Positions 31,500 to 43,794 are shown, counted from the first letter of the stretch. The stretch is 64,000 nucleotides of DNA from Rhizobium sp. EC-SD404 (GCF_902498825.1 NZ_LR701459.1:372001-436000), one strand, 5' to 3'. Translations and numbers: made by a program. Notes: a model not told the origin generated them from the letters alone.

Positions 31500-32153
31500 T
31501 CAGGCGATCGTCTGGCCTGTCTTCTTCCAGTCTTCCAGGAAGGTTTCGAGGCCCTTGTCCGTCAGCGGGTGCTTGACGAGTGCCTTCAGCGTCGCCGGCG
31601 GTGCGGTGATGACGTCGGCGCCGATCAGCGCTGCTTCCTTGACGTGGTTCGCCGTGCGGATCGATGCGGCCAGGATCTCGGTGTCGAAACCGTAATTGTC
31701 GTAGATCTGGCGGATTTCGCGGATCAGGTCCATGCCATCGAGGTGGATGTCGTCCAGCCGGCCGATGAAGGGGGAGATGAAGGTGGCGCCGGCCTTGGCT
31801 GCGAGAAGCGCCTGATTGGCCGAGAAGCACAGCGTCACGTTGACGAGCTTGCCCTGTTCGGTCAGCGCCTTGCAGGCCTTGAGGCCATCAAGGGTCAATG
31901 GCAGCTTGATGCAGACATTGTCGGCGATCGCGCCAAGAACATCGGCTTCGCGCATCATGCCGTCATAGTCGGTCGCCGTGACTTCGGCCGACACCGGACC
32001 TTCGACGATGTCGCAGATTTCCTTTGTGACTTCCTTATAGTCGCGACCGGACTTCATGATCAGCGACGGATTGGTCGTCACGCCATCGAGAAGGCCGAAA
32101 TCGTTCAGCTCCCGGATTTCCGCGACGTCGGCGGTATCGACAAAGAATTTCAT
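31500..32153 (-). CDS. tal: Transaldolase / fructose-6-phosphate aldolase-like
   Basis: 217 residues, the short-form transaldolase family. Schiff-base Lys83 (VCIKLPLT), TTNPSLI near the N-terminus and [10 protein letters not shown]. It links pentose phosphates and glycolysis by moving a dihydroxyacetone unit; sequence alone does not separate transaldolase from FSA activity in this family. It is divergent from priA with a 94-bp gap, an order I know from other rhizobia. Confidence 0.9.
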   Translation of the reverse strand: MKFFVDTADVAEIRELNDFGLLDGVTTNPSLIMKSGRDYKEVTKEICDIVEGPVSAEVTATDYDGMMREADVLGAIADNVCIKLPLTLDGLKACKALTEQGKLVNVTLCFSANQALLAAKAGATFISPFIGRLDDIHLDGMDLIREIRQIYDNYGFDTEILAASIRTANHVKEAALIGADVITAPPATLKALVKHPLTDKGLETFLEDWKKTGQTIA

Positions 32154-32247
32154 CGGATCGTCTCTTCTGCTTTGCTTTGGCTGCCTGTTGGCCGGTAAGG
32201 CCGTTTCGGGTTCCCTTTAGACCAAACAGGGGGCAAGGTCACGTATC

Positions 32248-34479
32248 ATGACCCGCCATTCCGCTGCCGATTCTCAGAGCGTTCTGTTCGACGCGCCATG
32301 CAACGCGCCGTCTCGGCCGGTCGTCTGCGTGCTCGTGCCGCTTCCGGCGCCCGAGCCTTACTCCTATGTGGTGCCTGAGGGTCTGCAAGTCCAACCTGGA
32401 TCGCTCGTACAAGTTCCACTCGGTCCCCGACAGGTGCTCGGCGTCGTCTGGGACGGGCCGCCGGGGCGTGAGATCGATGCCCGCAAGCTGCGGCCGATCA
32501 CGCATGTCTTCGATTGCCCGCCGCTCGATGCGGTGATGCGGCGTTTCATCGAATGGGTGGCCGATTACACGTTGTCGCCGCCCGGCCTCGTGGCCCGCAT
32601 GGCGCTCAGGGCGCCGGCAGCGCTCGATCCGGAGCCGATGATCGAGGGATTGGCCTCGACCGGCAGCGTGCCGGAGAAACTGACGCCCGCGCGGCGGCGC
32701 GTGCTCGATACGGCGCAGGAGACCGGCGCCTGGACGCGATCGGGCCTTGCCCATGCGGCCGGCGTGTCGTCCTCCGTGGTCGACGGGCTCGTGAAGCAGG
32801 GCGCCTTCGCACCCATTCTGCTGCCGCCGCCGCCCGTCGTCGCTTTGCCCGACCCCACCTATGGTGGAGCCGAACTGAGCGACGGGCAGGCTGGTTCGGC
32901 TGCAATCCTGCGCGAGGCGGTCGGCAAGGCGCGGTTCGGTGTGCATCTACTCGATGGCGTCACCGGATCGGGCAAGACCGAGGTCTATTTCGCCGCCGTT
33001 GCGGAGGCCATCGAACAGGGCAAGCAGGCGCTCATCCTGCTGCCGGAAATCGCGCTGACGCCTGCCTTTCTCGGCCGCTTCGAGGCCCGCTTCGGTGCGC
33101 CGCCGGCGGAATGGCATTCCGAACTTGCGCCCCGTACCCGTGAAAGGGTCTGGAGGCAGGTGGTCGACGGGCGCGTGCGCATCGTCGTCGGAGCACGCTC
33201 GGCGCTTTTCCTGCCGTTCAAGGAGCTTGGCCTGATCGTCGTCGATGAGGAGCATGACCCGGCCTACAAGCAGGAAGATCGGGTCTTCTATCATGCCCGC
33301 GACATGGCGGTGGTGCGCGGGCGCCTGACCGATTGCCCGGTGGTGCTCGCCTCGGCCACCCCGTCGATCGAAAGCAGGGTCAATGCGGAGGAGGGCCGCT
33401 ACGGTCTCCTGAAGCTGTCCAGCCGCTATGCAGAAGCAGCCATGCCGGACCTGAAGCTGATCGACATGCGTCAGAGCCCGCCCGCGCGGGGCGGATTCCT
33501 ATCTCCGCTGCTTCTTAAGGCTGTCGCCGGCCGGTTGGAGCGCAAGGAGCAGTCGCTGCTGTTCCTCAATCGCCGGGGCTATGCGCCGCTGACGCTCTGC
33601 CGGGTTTGCGGCCACCGCTTCCAATGCCCGGATTGCTCCAGCTGGCTCGTCGAGCACCGGTTCCGCGGTCAGATCCAGTGCCACCATTGCGGCCATGCCG
33701 AACCGACGCCGCAGGCCTGCCCCGAATGCGGGACGCTCGATCATCTCGCAGCCTGCGGCCCGGGCGTCGAGCGGATCGCGGAAGAGGTCGTCGGGCATTT
33801 TCCGGACGCGCGCATCGTCGTCATGTCTTCGGACATGCTCGTGGGTGCAAAGCGGGTGCGGCTGGAACTGGAGGCCATCGCCAAGGGCGAGGCCGACATC
33901 GTCATCGGCACACAATTGGTCGCCAAGGGACACAATTTCCCTCTGATGACGCTCGTCGGGATCGTCGATGCCGATGTCGGGCTGACGAGCGGCGACCCGC
34001 GGGCGGCGGAGCGCACGTTCCAGCTTCTCTCGCAGGTGACCGGACGCGCCGGGCGCACCGGCCTCAAGAGCCTCGGGCTCATTCAGACCTACCAGCCGAT
34101 GCATCCGGTGATGCAGGCGCTGGTCTCCGGCGATGCGGATACGTTCTACGAGCGCGAAATCGCCGAGCGGGAACGGGCCAAGCTGCCACCCTTTGGGCAA
34201 CTGGCCGCGATCATCGTTTCGGCGAACACCCGCGCCGAGGCGGACGAGCACGCGCGTGGCCTTCGCCGCGTTGCGCCTGCCGCCCGGGGCCTCACCGTGC
34301 TCGGACCGGCGGAAGCGCCACTCGCGCTCATTCGGGGGCGTCACAGGTTTCGGCTGCTGGTGCACGGCGAGAAGCGGGCCGACATGCAGGCCTATCTGAA
34401 GGCGATGCTCGCCAGCGGTCCGAAGGAGCGGGGATCGGTGCGCGTGCAGGTCGATATCAACCCGCAGAGCTTTCTCTGA
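32248..34479 (+). CDS. priA: Primosomal protein N' (replication restart helicase)
   Basis: 743 residues. N-terminal 3'-end-binding domain (VLVPLPAPEPYSYVVP), helicase motif I GVTGSGKTEVY, motif II DEEHD, zinc-binding cysteines clustered in CRVCGHRFQCPDC...CHHCGH...CPECG, and helicase motifs V/VI (GTQLVAKGHNFP, QVTGRAGR). It reloads the replisome at stalled forks. Divergent from tal. Confidence 0.95.
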   Translation: MTRHSAADSQSVLFDAPCNAPSRPVVCVLVPLPAPEPYSYVVPEGLQVQPGSLVQVPLGPRQVLGVVWDGPPGREIDARKLRPITHVFDCPPLDAVMRRFIEWVADYTLSPPGLVARMALRAPAALDPEPMIEGLASTGSVPEKLTPARRRVLDTAQETGAWTRSGLAHAAGVSSSVVDGLVKQGAFAPILLPPPPVVALPDPTYGGAELSDGQAGSAAILREAVGKARFGVHLLDGVTGSGKTEVYFAAVAEAIEQGKQALILLPEIALTPAFLGRFEARFGAPPAEWHSELAPRTRERVWRQVVDGRVRIVVGARSALFLPFKELGLIVVDEEHDPAYKQEDRVFYHARDMAVVRGRLTDCPVVLASATPSIESRVNAEEGRYGLLKLSSRYAEAAMPDLKLIDMRQSPPARGGFLSPLLLKAVAGRLERKEQSLLFLNRRGYAPLTLCRVCGHRFQCPDCSSWLVEHRFRGQIQCHHCGHAEPTPQACPECGTLDHLAACGPGVERIAEEVVGHFPDARIVVMSSDMLVGAKRVRLELEAIAKGEADIVIGTQLVAKGHNFPLMTLVGIVDADVGLTSGDPRAAERTFQLLSQVTGRAGRTGLKSLGLIQTYQPMHPVMQALVSGDADTFYEREIAERERAKLPPFGQLAAIIVSANTRAEADEHARGLRRVAPAARGLTVLGPAEAPLALIRGRHRFRLLVHGEKRADMQAYLKAMLASGPKERGSVRVQVDINPQSFL

Positions 34480-34565
34480 CGGCAAAGCGGTGCGGCGTCA
34501 CGCAGCGCTTTACCTGACGTTACGCCTATCCTATCGGTGCGAAGCGCAAATCAGGAGGTGCTTCG

Positions 34566-34925
34566 TTGGAATTCGCTTTTCCCTGGCCGGGCAGCCAAGG
34601 CGAATGGCTGGCTTTCGGTGCCGCCGTCGCGACCTCGCTTCTCGGGCTCTGGCACTTCATTGCGCTGCTGTTCACCCATTTTCCAAATGCATTGGCGGTC
34701 CGAGCGCAGGCTGCGGGCCTGCAATTCGGCGCAGGCGCCGTCGCCGTCCTGATGGCGCAGCCGCTCGTCTATCTGGCGATCGGTGCCGGCTGGGCTGCGA
34801 CGGTGCTGATCAAGATCATTGCGATGGCGCGCCACGGCAGGGCCGACGGCATCACGTTGCTTTCGCTGATCCTGGCCCTCGTTCTCGCCGTGCTGCCGCT
34901 CGGATACGTCTTCGGAATGCTCTGA
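34566..34925 (+). CDS. Small integral membrane protein, unknown function
   Basis: 119 residues, three or four hydrophobic segments (about 13-36, 49-72, 72-86, 94-117), with short charged loops. No family is recognised. The start is TTG at 34566, backed by a very strong ribosome site AGGAGGTG (34553-34560) with 5-bp spacing, which argues the gene is real. It lies between priA and the atp operon on the same strand. Confidence 0.7.
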   Translation: MEFAFPWPGSQGEWLAFGAAVATSLLGLWHFIALLFTHFPNALAVRAQAAGLQFGAGAVAVLMAQPLVYLAIGAGWAATVLIKIIAMARHGRADGITLLSLILALVLAVLPLGYVFGML

Positions 34926-35131
34926 CTGCGACGGAATGCGCCAGGAATGCGCCCAAAGCAGGCGTCCTGGCGTGTTGCGGGGGCGGAATTCCTATGTTAG
35001 ACGAACCCCGAATTTCGGAGCGGGCGTGCCTTTCAGGCATTTGCTCTTGAAAATTACAGCAACAAATTCAAGGTGTTGTGGTTGGCCAGATTTCAACCGG
35101 CGGCGCTCTTGGGTACATTTGAGAGATTTGG

Positions 35132-35698
35132 GTGCCCGTGGCAGACACATCCCAGCTAATTTCCGGTGTTGCAGAACGGTATGCCTCCTCGCTTTTCGAT
35201 CTTGCGAAAGAGGCCGGTGAAATCGATTCCGTCACGCGCGAACTCGACGCGTTCGAGGCGATGATCGCGGAAAGCACCGACCTGAAGCGACTGGTGATGA
35301 GCCCGGTTTTCTCGGCCGAGGATCAGGCGCGCGCCATCGGGGCCATCGTGGACCAAGGCAAGATCGCCGGTCTCGCCGGCAACTTCCTGAAGGTCGTTGC
35401 GGCCAACCGCCGTCTGTTCGCGCTTCCGGGCATCATTCGCTCTTTCCGCCAGCTGTCTGCCGCCGATCGCGGCGAAGTCGCTGCCGAGGTGACGACTGCT
35501 CATCCGCTGGACGAAGCGCAGCAGCGCGAGCTTGCCGCGGCCCTCAAGGACGTCACGGGTAAGACCGTGTCGCTCAATATTCATGTCGATCCGTCAATAC
35601 TCGGCGGCCTGATCGTCAAGGTCGGCTCGCGTCAGATCGACACATCGCTTCGTACGAAACTCTCATCGCTTAAGCTTGCACTGAAAGAGGTCGGCTGA
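35132..35698 (+). CDS. atpH: F1-ATP synthase delta subunit
   Basis: 188 residues. Start [20 protein letters not shown] and C-terminal [18 protein letters not shown] motif ([18 protein letters not shown]) are the delta/OSCP signatures. It joins F1 to the peripheral stalk. The GTG at 35132 gives the N-terminus MPVADTSQ known from rhizobia; a second GTG at 35138 is possible. Its TGA overlaps the atpA ATG (TGATG), so translation is coupled. Confidence 0.93.
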   Translation: MPVADTSQLISGVAERYASSLFDLAKEAGEIDSVTRELDAFEAMIAESTDLKRLVMSPVFSAEDQARAIGAIVDQGKIAGLAGNFLKVVAANRRLFALPGIIRSFRQLSAADRGEVAAEVTTAHPLDEAQQRELAAALKDVTGKTVSLNIHVDPSILGGLIVKVGSRQIDTSLRTKLSSLKLALKEVG

Positions 35699-37227
35699 TG
35701 GATATCCGCGCCGCGGAAATTTCCGCAATTCTCAAAGATCAAATCAAGAATTTCGGCCGCGAAGCCGAAGTTTCCGAAGTCGGCCAGGTGCTCTCCGTCG
35801 GTGACGGTATCGCTCGCGTCTACGGTCTGGACAACGTTCAGGCCGGTGAGATGGTCGAGTTTCCGGGCGGCATCCGCGGCATGGCGCTGAACCTCGAAGC
35901 CGACAATGTCGGCGTCGTCATCTTCGGCTCCGACCGGGGCATCAAGGAAGGCGACATCGTCAAGCGCACGGGCGCCATCGTGGACGTTCCTGTCGGCAAG
36001 GGTCTCCTCGGCCGCGTCGTCGACGCGCTCGGCAACCCGATCGACGGAAAGGGCCCGATCGTTGCCGACGAACGCAAGCGTGTGGACGTCAAGGCGCCGG
36101 GCATCATCCCCCGCAAGTCGGTGCATGAGCCGATGTCGACCGGCCTCAAGGCCATCGACGCGCTCATCCCGGTCGGCCGCGGCCAGCGCGAGCTCGTCAT
36201 CGGCGACCGTCAGACCGGCAAGACCGCGATCCTGCTCGACACGTTCCTGAACCAGAAGACGCTGAACGAAGGCACGGACGAGAGCCAGAAGCTCTATTGC
36301 GTCTACGTCGCCGTCGGCCAGAAGCGCTCGACCGTCGCGCAGTTCGTCAAGGTTCTCGAAGAACGCGGCGCACTTCCCTATTCGATCATCATCGCCGCGA
36401 CGGCATCCGATCCTGCTCCGATGCAGTATCTGGCACCGTTCGCCGGCTGCACGATGGGCGAATACTTCCGCGACAACGGCATGCATGCCGTCATTGGCTA
36501 TGACGACCTGTCCAAGCAGGCCGTCGCCTACCGCCAGATGTCTCTGCTGCTGCGCCGCCCGCCAGGCCGCGAAGCTTACCCCGGCGACGTTTTCTACCTG
36601 CACTCGCGTCTTCTCGAACGCGCCGCCAAGCTCAATGACGAGCAGGGCGCCGGTTCGCTGACGGCTCTGCCGGTCATCGAAACGCAGGCGAACGACGTTT
36701 CTGCCTACATCCCGACCAACGTGATCTCGATCACCGACGGCCAGATCTTCCTCGAAACGGACCTCTTCTACCAGGGCGTTCGTCCGGCCGTGAACGTCGG
36801 TCTGTCGGTTTCGCGCGTCGGTTCGTCGGCCCAGATCAAGGCGATGAAGCAGGTTGCCGGCTCGATCAAGGGCGAGCTTGCGCAGTACCGCGAAATGGCG
36901 GCATTCGCGCAGTTCGGCTCGGACCTCGATGCCTCGACGCAGCGCCTCCTCAACCGTGGTGCACGCCTGACCGAACTTCTCAAGCAGCCGCAGTTCTCGC
37001 CGCTGAAGACGGAAGAGCAGGTCGTCGTGATCTATGCAGGCGTGAAGGGCTATCTCGACAAGCTGCCGGTCAGCGATGTCGGCAAGTTCGAGCGCGGGCT
37101 GCTTTCGCACATGCGCAATGAAGGCAAGGGCATCCTCGACGCCATCCGCACGGAAAAGGCGCTCAAGGAAAACGTCGAAGCCGATCTGCGCAAGGAACTC
37201 GACAAGTTCTCCAAGAACTTCGCCTGA
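35698..37227 (+). CDS. atpA: F1-ATP synthase alpha subunit
   Basis: 509 residues, standard length. P-loop GDRQTGKT at 169-176, and the signature [17 protein letters not shown]. It forms the alpha3beta3 hexamer with AtpD and carries non-catalytic nucleotide sites. It lies between atpH and atpG in the order atpHAGDC; the Fo genes are not in this operon, as is usual in alphaproteobacteria. Confidence 0.97.
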   Translation: MDIRAAEISAILKDQIKNFGREAEVSEVGQVLSVGDGIARVYGLDNVQAGEMVEFPGGIRGMALNLEADNVGVVIFGSDRGIKEGDIVKRTGAIVDVPVGKGLLGRVVDALGNPIDGKGPIVADERKRVDVKAPGIIPRKSVHEPMSTGLKAIDALIPVGRGQRELVIGDRQTGKTAILLDTFLNQKTLNEGTDESQKLYCVYVAVGQKRSTVAQFVKVLEERGALPYSIIIAATASDPAPMQYLAPFAGCTMGEYFRDNGMHAVIGYDDLSKQAVAYRQMSLLLRRPPGREAYPGDVFYLHSRLLERAAKLNDEQGAGSLTALPVIETQANDVSAYIPTNVISITDGQIFLETDLFYQGVRPAVNVGLSVSRVGSSAQIKAMKQVAGSIKGELAQYREMAAFAQFGSDLDASTQRLLNRGARLTELLKQPQFSPLKTEEQVVVIYAGVKGYLDKLPVSDVGKFERGLLSHMRNEGKGILDAIRTEKALKENVEADLRKELDKFSKNFA

Positions 37228-37261
37228 GTTGGTCAGACTCCGAGAAACGGACGGATAGCGG

Positions 37262-38161
37262 ATGCCTTCACTCAAGGATCTGAGAAACCGGATCGCCTCA
37301 GTCAAGGCGACGCAGAAGATCACCAAGGCGATGCAGATGGTCGCCGCGGCGAAGCTGCGTCGTGCGCAAGAGGCGGCGGAAGCTGCGCGACCCTACTCAC
37401 AGCGCATGGGGGCCGTACTGGCCAACATCGCCAATGCAGTGGGTGACGGCGAGGATTCGCCGCGTCTCATGACCGGCACCGGCAAGAGCGACGTGCATCT
37501 GCTCGTCGTCTGCACGGCCGAGCGTGGACTTTGCGGCGGTTTCAACTCGCAGATCGTGCGTCTGGCGCGCGAACACATTCGCCGGCTGGTCGCTGAAGGC
37601 AAGCAGGTCAAGATCCTCTGCGTTGGCAAGAAGGGTTATGATATCCTTCGCCGTGACCACCGCGAGAAGATCATCGACCGCGTCGACTTGCGTGAAGTGA
37701 AGTCTGTCGGTTTCGTCGACGCGGACAAGATCGCACGCCAGGTCATCGCTCTGTTCGAGCAGGGCGAGTTCGACGTCTGCACGCTGTTCTATTCGGAGTT
37801 CCGTTCGGTGATTTCGCAGATCCCGACGGCACAGCAGCTCATCCCCGCCAGCGCGCCTTCGGGCGACAGCGCGGTGACGGAAGCGATGAATGCCCGTCTC
37901 GGCGGCGCGATCTACGAATACGAGCCGGATGCCGGCGAAATCCTGACCGATCTGATCCCGCGCAACATCGCGGTCCAGATCTTCCGTGCTCTCCTTGAGA
38001 ATGCTGCGTCCGAACAGGGTGCGCGCATGTCCGCCATGGACAACGCGACGCGCAATGCGGGCGAGATGATCGAGAAGCTGACGCTTTCCTACAACCGCCA
38101 GCGTCAGGCTCAGATCACCAAGGAACTGATCGAAATCATTTCGGGCGCGGAAGCGCTCTGA
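37262..38161 (+). CDS. atpG: F1-ATP synthase gamma subunit
   Basis: 299 residues. N-terminal helix [20 protein letters not shown] and C-terminal helix with [29 protein letters not shown] form the coiled-coil central shaft that rotates inside the alpha-beta ring. The N-terminal [18 protein letters not shown] is the family signature. Confidence 0.96.
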   Translation: MPSLKDLRNRIASVKATQKITKAMQMVAAAKLRRAQEAAEAARPYSQRMGAVLANIANAVGDGEDSPRLMTGTGKSDVHLLVVCTAERGLCGGFNSQIVRLAREHIRRLVAEGKQVKILCVGKKGYDILRRDHREKIIDRVDLREVKSVGFVDADKIARQVIALFEQGEFDVCTLFYSEFRSVISQIPTAQQLIPASAPSGDSAVTEAMNARLGGAIYEYEPDAGEILTDLIPRNIAVQIFRALLENAASEQGARMSAMDNATRNAGEMIEKLTLSYNRQRQAQITKELIEIISGAEAL

Positions 38162-38171
38162 GGCTCTTTGA

Positions 38172-39743
<1,572 letters not shown>

Positions 39744-39833
39744 TCACTAGAGCGAATGGCGAATAGGGAGCGGCTGACGGACGCGTAGTGCTGATATTAC
39801 GATATCACCACGGTTTTCGTCGGCCGACGAGAT

Positions 39834-40241
39834 ATGGCTGACACATTCAAGTTCGAACTCGTATCGCCTGAGCGTCTGCTCGTCTCGGCCGAAGCCGTCG
39901 CCGTCGTCCTGCCGGGTTCGGAGGGCGAAATGACGGTCATGGCCAAGCATGCGCCGCTGATGTCGACGCTGCGTCCCGGCGTGATCACCGTCGAACTCGC
40001 AGACGGCCAGAAGCAGTCCTTCATCGTGTTTGGCGGCTTCGCCGACATTCTGCCGGATGGCTGCACGGTGCTTGCCGAAGCCGGCTACGAGCAGACGGCT
40101 TTCGACAGAGCCGAACTGACGCGCCGCATCGACGCAGCGCGCGCAGAGCGCGAGAAGGTTACCGGCGACGATCAGGCTTTCAAGCTCGACGAGTATCTGA
40201 GCCAGCTGACGACGCTGCAGGGCACCGTGCCTCCGGCGTAG
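39834..40241 (+). CDS. atpC: F1-ATP synthase epsilon subunit
   Basis: 135 residues. N-terminal beta-sandwich with LVSPERLLVSAEAVAVVLPGSEGEMTVMAKHAP, and a C-terminal helical part (about 90-130) that can inhibit the enzyme. Last gene of the operon; a strong terminator begins 26 bp after its stop. Confidence 0.95.
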   Translation: MADTFKFELVSPERLLVSAEAVAVVLPGSEGEMTVMAKHAPLMSTLRPGVITVELADGQKQSFIVFGGFADILPDGCTVLAEAGYEQTAFDRAELTRRIDAARAEREKVTGDDQAFKLDEYLSQLTTLQGTVPPA

Positions 40242-40266
40242 GTTTCAGCGCTCCACTGACTTTGGC

Positions 40267-40295
40267 AACGCCGGCCTCATCAGGCCGGCGTTTTT
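40267..40295 (+). terminator. atp operon terminator
   Basis: AACGCCGGCCT (40267-40277) and AGGCCGGCGTT (40282-40292) form a perfect 11-bp stem with a CATC loop, followed by a T5 run from 40291. A textbook Rho-independent terminator. Confidence 0.9.
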
Positions 40296-40707
<412 letters not shown>

Positions 40708-41072
40708 AGGGGCCATGTTGCACGGGTGGTCGCGTGCGGGCGTTTCAATAGCGGGATGAGCGCCAGGACACAAGGCCCTGTAACAGGCAAATTTATGCCG
40801 CGCATCTTGACTCGGCGGGCCCCATCGCTTATCCGCGCAGCATCTTGAGATGGCGAAGTCCGTCCTTGATCATGCATCGACCACCACGCTTCCTGTTCGC
40901 CTTTCCTTTCGGCAGGCACGCATGGCCATGGGTGCGATGTTTCACCGGCTGAACCATGATCGGCTGTTGGCGCGTAAGCGTCTTCGATCATGGCTGATGC
41001 CATACGACTGACAAAAAGACGGCTCGCGGCCACTTGGTCGAAGAAGCCGGAACGAACATGAAAGGCTAAAAA
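40708..41072. other. Leader region between tRNA-Ser and rplU
   Basis: 365 bases with no supported gene. It should contain the promoters of both the divergent tRNA and the rplU-rpmA operon. One weak sigma70-like pair on the plus strand is TTGACT (40807-40812) with TATCCG (40830-40835) at 17-bp spacing. No L21 autoregulatory RNA structure is recognised. Confidence 0.4.
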
Positions 41073-41672
41073 ATGTTCGCAGTCATCAAGACCGGCGGTA
41101 AGCAGTACCGCGTCGCCGCAAACGATGAGCTGACGGTCGAACGGACCGGCGGCGAAATCGGCGACATCATCGAATTCGCAGAAGTTCTCATGGTCGGCGT
41201 CGGCGCCGATGCCACGATCGGCGCACCTTTCGTTCAGGGCGCGCTCGTCACGGCAGAAGTCGTCGAGCACGGCCGTGCACGCAAGGTCATCGCCTTCAAG
41301 AAGCGCCGCCGCCAGAACTCCAAGCGCACGCGTGGCCACCGTCAGCACCAGACGGTCATCCGCATCGCCGAGATCCTGACCGAAGGCAAGAAGCCTTCCA
41401 AGAAGGCCGCTGCCAAGTCGGAAGCGAAGTCCGCGCCTGCAGCCCAGACGCTCTTCACCGCACCTAAGGGTGCCGGCGACGATCTGACGGTCATCAAGGG
41501 CATCGGCCCGAAGGCTGCCGAGCAGCTCAACGAGCAGGGCGTCACCACCTTCGCCCAGATCGCTGCCTTCACCGACGCGGATATCGCCAAGATCGACGAA
41601 GCCATGCCGTTCAGCGCCGCCCAGATCGAAGACTGGCGCGAGCAGGCCAAGGCTTTGGCCGAGAACAACTGA
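41073..41672 (+). CDS. rplU: Ribosomal protein bL21 with C-terminal helix-hairpin-helix extension
   Basis: 199 residues, against about 103 in E. coli. Residues 1-105 are a normal bL21 ([30 protein letters not shown]). Residues 106-135 are a Lys/Ala-rich linker, and 136-199 ([38 protein letters not shown]) form a helix-hairpin-helix domain like that found at the ends of some other proteins. bL21 binds 23S rRNA in the 50S subunit. The extension is in frame with no internal start, so it is part of the protein. rpmA follows after 30 bp. Confidence 0.95.
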   Translation: MFAVIKTGGKQYRVAANDELTVERTGGEIGDIIEFAEVLMVGVGADATIGAPFVQGALVTAEVVEHGRARKVIAFKKRRRQNSKRTRGHRQHQTVIRIAEILTEGKKPSKKAAAKSEAKSAPAAQTLFTAPKGAGDDLTVIKGIGPKAAEQLNEQGVTTFAQIAAFTDADIAKIDEAMPFSAAQIEDWREQAKALAENN

Positions 41673-41702
41673 TAGCGACGAGAAACTTTAAGGAGAACAC
41701 CG

Positions 41703-41972
41703 ATGGCACATAAAAAAGCTGGTGGTTCGTCGCGCAACGGTCGCGACTCTGAATCCAAGCGCCTTGGCGTGAAGAAGTTCGGCGGCGAGAACGTCGTTTC
41801 GGGCAACATTCTCGTGCGTCAACGCGGCACCAAGTGGCATCCGGGCACGGGCGTCGGCCTGGGCAAGGACCACACGATTTTCGCAGTCACCGCCGGCCAG
41901 GTCGCTTTCCGCACGAAAGCCAATGGTCGTACCTACGTGTCCGTGATGCCAATCGCGGACGCAGCGGAATAG
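41703..41972 (+). CDS. rpmA: Ribosomal protein bL27
   Basis: 89 residues, normal length. Starts [19 protein letters not shown], the family N-terminus that reaches the peptidyl-transferase centre, and has no cleavable N-terminal peptide of the Firmicutes type. AAGGAG precedes the ATG. It is in an operon with rplU and ends before a strong terminator. Confidence 0.97.
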   Translation: MAHKKAGGSSRNGRDSESKRLGVKKFGGENVVSGNILVRQRGTKWHPGTGVGLGKDHTIFAVTAGQVAFRTKANGRTYVSVMPIADAAE

Positions 41973-42039
41973 CCGGACCGCTCTTCAAAAAGCCGGCGTC
42001 TCATCGACCCGGCTGAGCAAAAAGGTTCAGACCACGTTC

Positions 42040-42083
42040 AAAAGGGGAGATGGGGCAATCCATCTCCCCTTTTCTCTTTTGAA
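42040..42083 (+). terminator. rplU-rpmA terminator
   Basis: AAAAGGGGAGATGG (42040-42053) and CCATCTCCCCTTTT (42060-42073) form a perfect 14-bp stem, followed by CTCTTTT. Rho-independent terminator just before the GNAT gene. Confidence 0.88.
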
Positions 42084-42098
42084 CGAAGGACTGATCCG

Positions 42099-42728
42099 AT
42101 GTTGATGGACCTCGATGAAGACTGTCGGGACGACTTATTGCCCGACGAAGCCCGGCCCGATTGTCCCGTCCTGTTGACCGAACGGCTGGTCTTGCGCCGG
42201 CCCCACGCGGAAGACGCGGACGCACTTGCCAATCTCGCCAACAATATGCGCGTGGCATCGATGGTGTCGCGCATGCCGCATCCCTATACGGCACAAGATG
42301 CGTCGGACTTCATCCGACGCGCCAAAACGGGCGGTATTGGCAAATGCGTCTACGCGGTCACCCTAGCGGATAATGGTGCGTTCGTCGGCTGTGCCGGCAT
42401 TGAACCTCATGACGACACCGACACGGTCGAACTCGGCTACTGGATCGGCGAGCCTTACTGGAACCGAGGGATCGCGACCGAAGCTGCCCACGCCGTCATC
42501 GACATGGTCTTCCGCACCCGCACGATCGAGGCGATCGAAGCGCGCTGCCGGGTGACGAACCACGCGTCGCGCCGGGTCATCCAGAAGTCCGGCTTCCAGC
42601 ACCAGGGCAACGGCATGGTGCCGTCCATGGCGCTCGGCGGCGCGCTACCGGTCGAATGGTACAGGCTCGATCGCAAAACCTGGCTGTCGTTGAAGAGCTG
42701 GAGCGCTGCGCCCAACCGCAGGGCATGA
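42099..42728 (+). CDS. GNAT acetyltransferase, RimJ/RimL type
   Basis: 209 residues. RimL-like acetyltransferase fold: TERLVLRRPHAEDADALANL at the start, GYWIGEPYWNRGIATEAAHAVI as the acetyl-CoA loop, and ARCRVTNHASRRVIQKSGF near the end. It probably acetylates a protein N-terminus or a small amine; the target is unknown. GAAGGA eight bases before the ATG supports the start. A GNAT gene after rpmA is usual in rhizobia. Confidence 0.88.
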   Translation: MLMDLDEDCRDDLLPDEARPDCPVLLTERLVLRRPHAEDADALANLANNMRVASMVSRMPHPYTAQDASDFIRRAKTGGIGKCVYAVTLADNGAFVGCAGIEPHDDTDTVELGYWIGEPYWNRGIATEAAHAVIDMVFRTRTIEAIEARCRVTNHASRRVIQKSGFQHQGNGMVPSMALGGALPVEWYRLDRKTWLSLKSWSAAPNRRA

Positions 42729-42771
42729 AGCTGCGCGCCACCGAAGGCATTGAAGCGGCCTCATGATCCTA

Positions 42772-42801
42772 TCCACCGGCCTCTGCGTAGAAGCCGGTGG
42801 A
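42772..42801. repeat. Inverted repeat before the DUF3833 gene
   Basis: TCCACCGGC (42772-42780) and GCCGGTGGA (42793-42801) form a 9-bp stem with a 12-nt loop, nested inside TGATCCT/AGGATCA (42764-42817). It could end the GNAT transcript or shape the leader of the next gene; there is no U-run. Confidence 0.4.
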
Positions 42802-42822
42802 CTTCCTCGAAGGATCATCGCC

Positions 42823-43320
42823 ATGAAAGCCGTTCGTTTCGTTCTGATTGCCGCGGTCGGCCTCGTTCTCGCCTTGCCGGCCTATGCTGAGTTTCGTCTC
42901 GAGGACTGGTTCCTGGGCAAGACGCGCGCGGAGGGAAGCTTTTCCGCCATCGACGGCACGCATCGGCGGTTCACCGTCGACCTGACGGGCACGTGGGACG
43001 GCACGACGCTGCGCCTGCGCGAAGATTTCGCCTATGACGACGGCGAACGCGACACCAAAACCTGGGTTTTCGAAAAGACGTCCGAGACAACCTATCGCGG
43101 TACTCGGGAAGACGTGGTCGGGACGACGACGGTCTATCTAGCCGGCAACGAGGCCGATTTCACTTACCGCGTGGATCTCGCGCCGGGAGAAGACCCGAAC
43201 ATCGTCCGGTTCTTCGACAAGCTCGTGCTAAACGGCGACGACACGATCACGAACACCGCGCTCGTTACCAAGTTCGGCGTGCCGGTTGCCCGCGTCGAGG
43301 TCAATTTCGAGCGCGATTGA
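42823..43320 (+). CDS. DUF3833-family periplasmic protein
   Basis: 165 residues. Signal peptide (MKAVRFVLIAAVGLVLALPAYA), then FRLEDWFLGKTRAEGSF and strings of short strands (YDDGERDTKTWVFEKTSE, TYRGTREDVVG), the pattern of DUF3833 proteins. Function unknown. The ATG at 42823 with GAAGGA upstream is preferred to the open frame from 42763. Confidence 0.75.
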   Translation: MKAVRFVLIAAVGLVLALPAYAEFRLEDWFLGKTRAEGSFSAIDGTHRRFTVDLTGTWDGTTLRLREDFAYDDGERDTKTWVFEKTSETTYRGTREDVVGTTTVYLAGNEADFTYRVDLAPGEDPNIVRFFDKLVLNGDDTITNTALVTKFGVPVARVEVNFERD

Positions 43321-43357
43321 ACCGCTCGGCTAACGCCGTTCTCGAATGGAGGCTAAG

Positions 43358-43375
43358 CGGCGGCGCTTGCCGCCG
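43358..43375. terminator. Short hairpin between convergent genes
   Basis: CGGCGGC (43358-43364) pairs with GCCGCCG (43369-43375), loop GCTT, in the 60-bp gap between the DUF3833 gene and rsfS, which run toward each other. No long T-run. Confidence 0.45.
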
Positions 43376-43380
43376 TTGGC

Positions 43381-43794
43381 CTAATGCAGCGTCTCTTCGC
43401 CCAGCTCCGGTGTCATCCACATCTTCTCGAGATTGTAGAATTCCCGGATTTCCGGCCTGAAGACATGGACGATGACGTCACCGGTGTCGATCAACACCCA
43501 GTCGCCAGTTGCCAGACCCTCCACGCGCGCATTGCCGAAACCGGCTTCCTTGATCTGCCGCAAGAGCTCGTCGCAGATTGCGCTGACATGACGGCTCGAA
43601 CGTCCGGATGCGATCACCATGTGGTCGCCCAGCGCTGATTTTCCGGCAATGTCGATGGAGACGATGTCTTCCGCCTTGGAATCCTCGAGGATTTCGAGGA
43701 TCTGGTGAAGCACGCGGGAGTCGGCGTCCGCGCCGCGACCCGTGGCTGAGGAGAAACTGCTTGGCGCATTTCCCTTCGCGTGTGCTGTTGTCAG
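43381..43794 (-). CDS. rsfS: Ribosomal silencing factor RsfS, probable CTG start
   Basis: 137 residues from the proposed start. Core LEILEDSKAEDIVSIDIAGKSALGDHMVIASG, then GDWVLIDTGDVIVHVFRPEIREFYNLEKMW, the RsfS/Iojap signature. It binds bL14 and blocks subunit joining under starvation. The frame is open back to a TTG at 43902 without a ribosome site. The best start is a CTG at 43792-43794, with AAAGGG (43803-43808) eight bases upstream, giving the N-terminus TTAHAKG. No ATG, GTG or TTG lies between it and a GTG near 43860. Confidence 0.85.
   Translation of the reverse strand: MTTAHAKGNAPSSFSSATGRGADADSRVLHQILEILEDSKAEDIVSIDIAGKSALGDHMVIASGRSSRHVSAICDELLRQIKEAGFGNARVEGLATGDWVLIDTGDVIVHVFRPEIREFYNLEKMWMTPELGEETLH

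Noticed and set aside
35632..37326. 564-codon open frame opposite atpA
   Set aside because: Shadow of atpA; the sense gene is one of the most conserved bacterial proteins.
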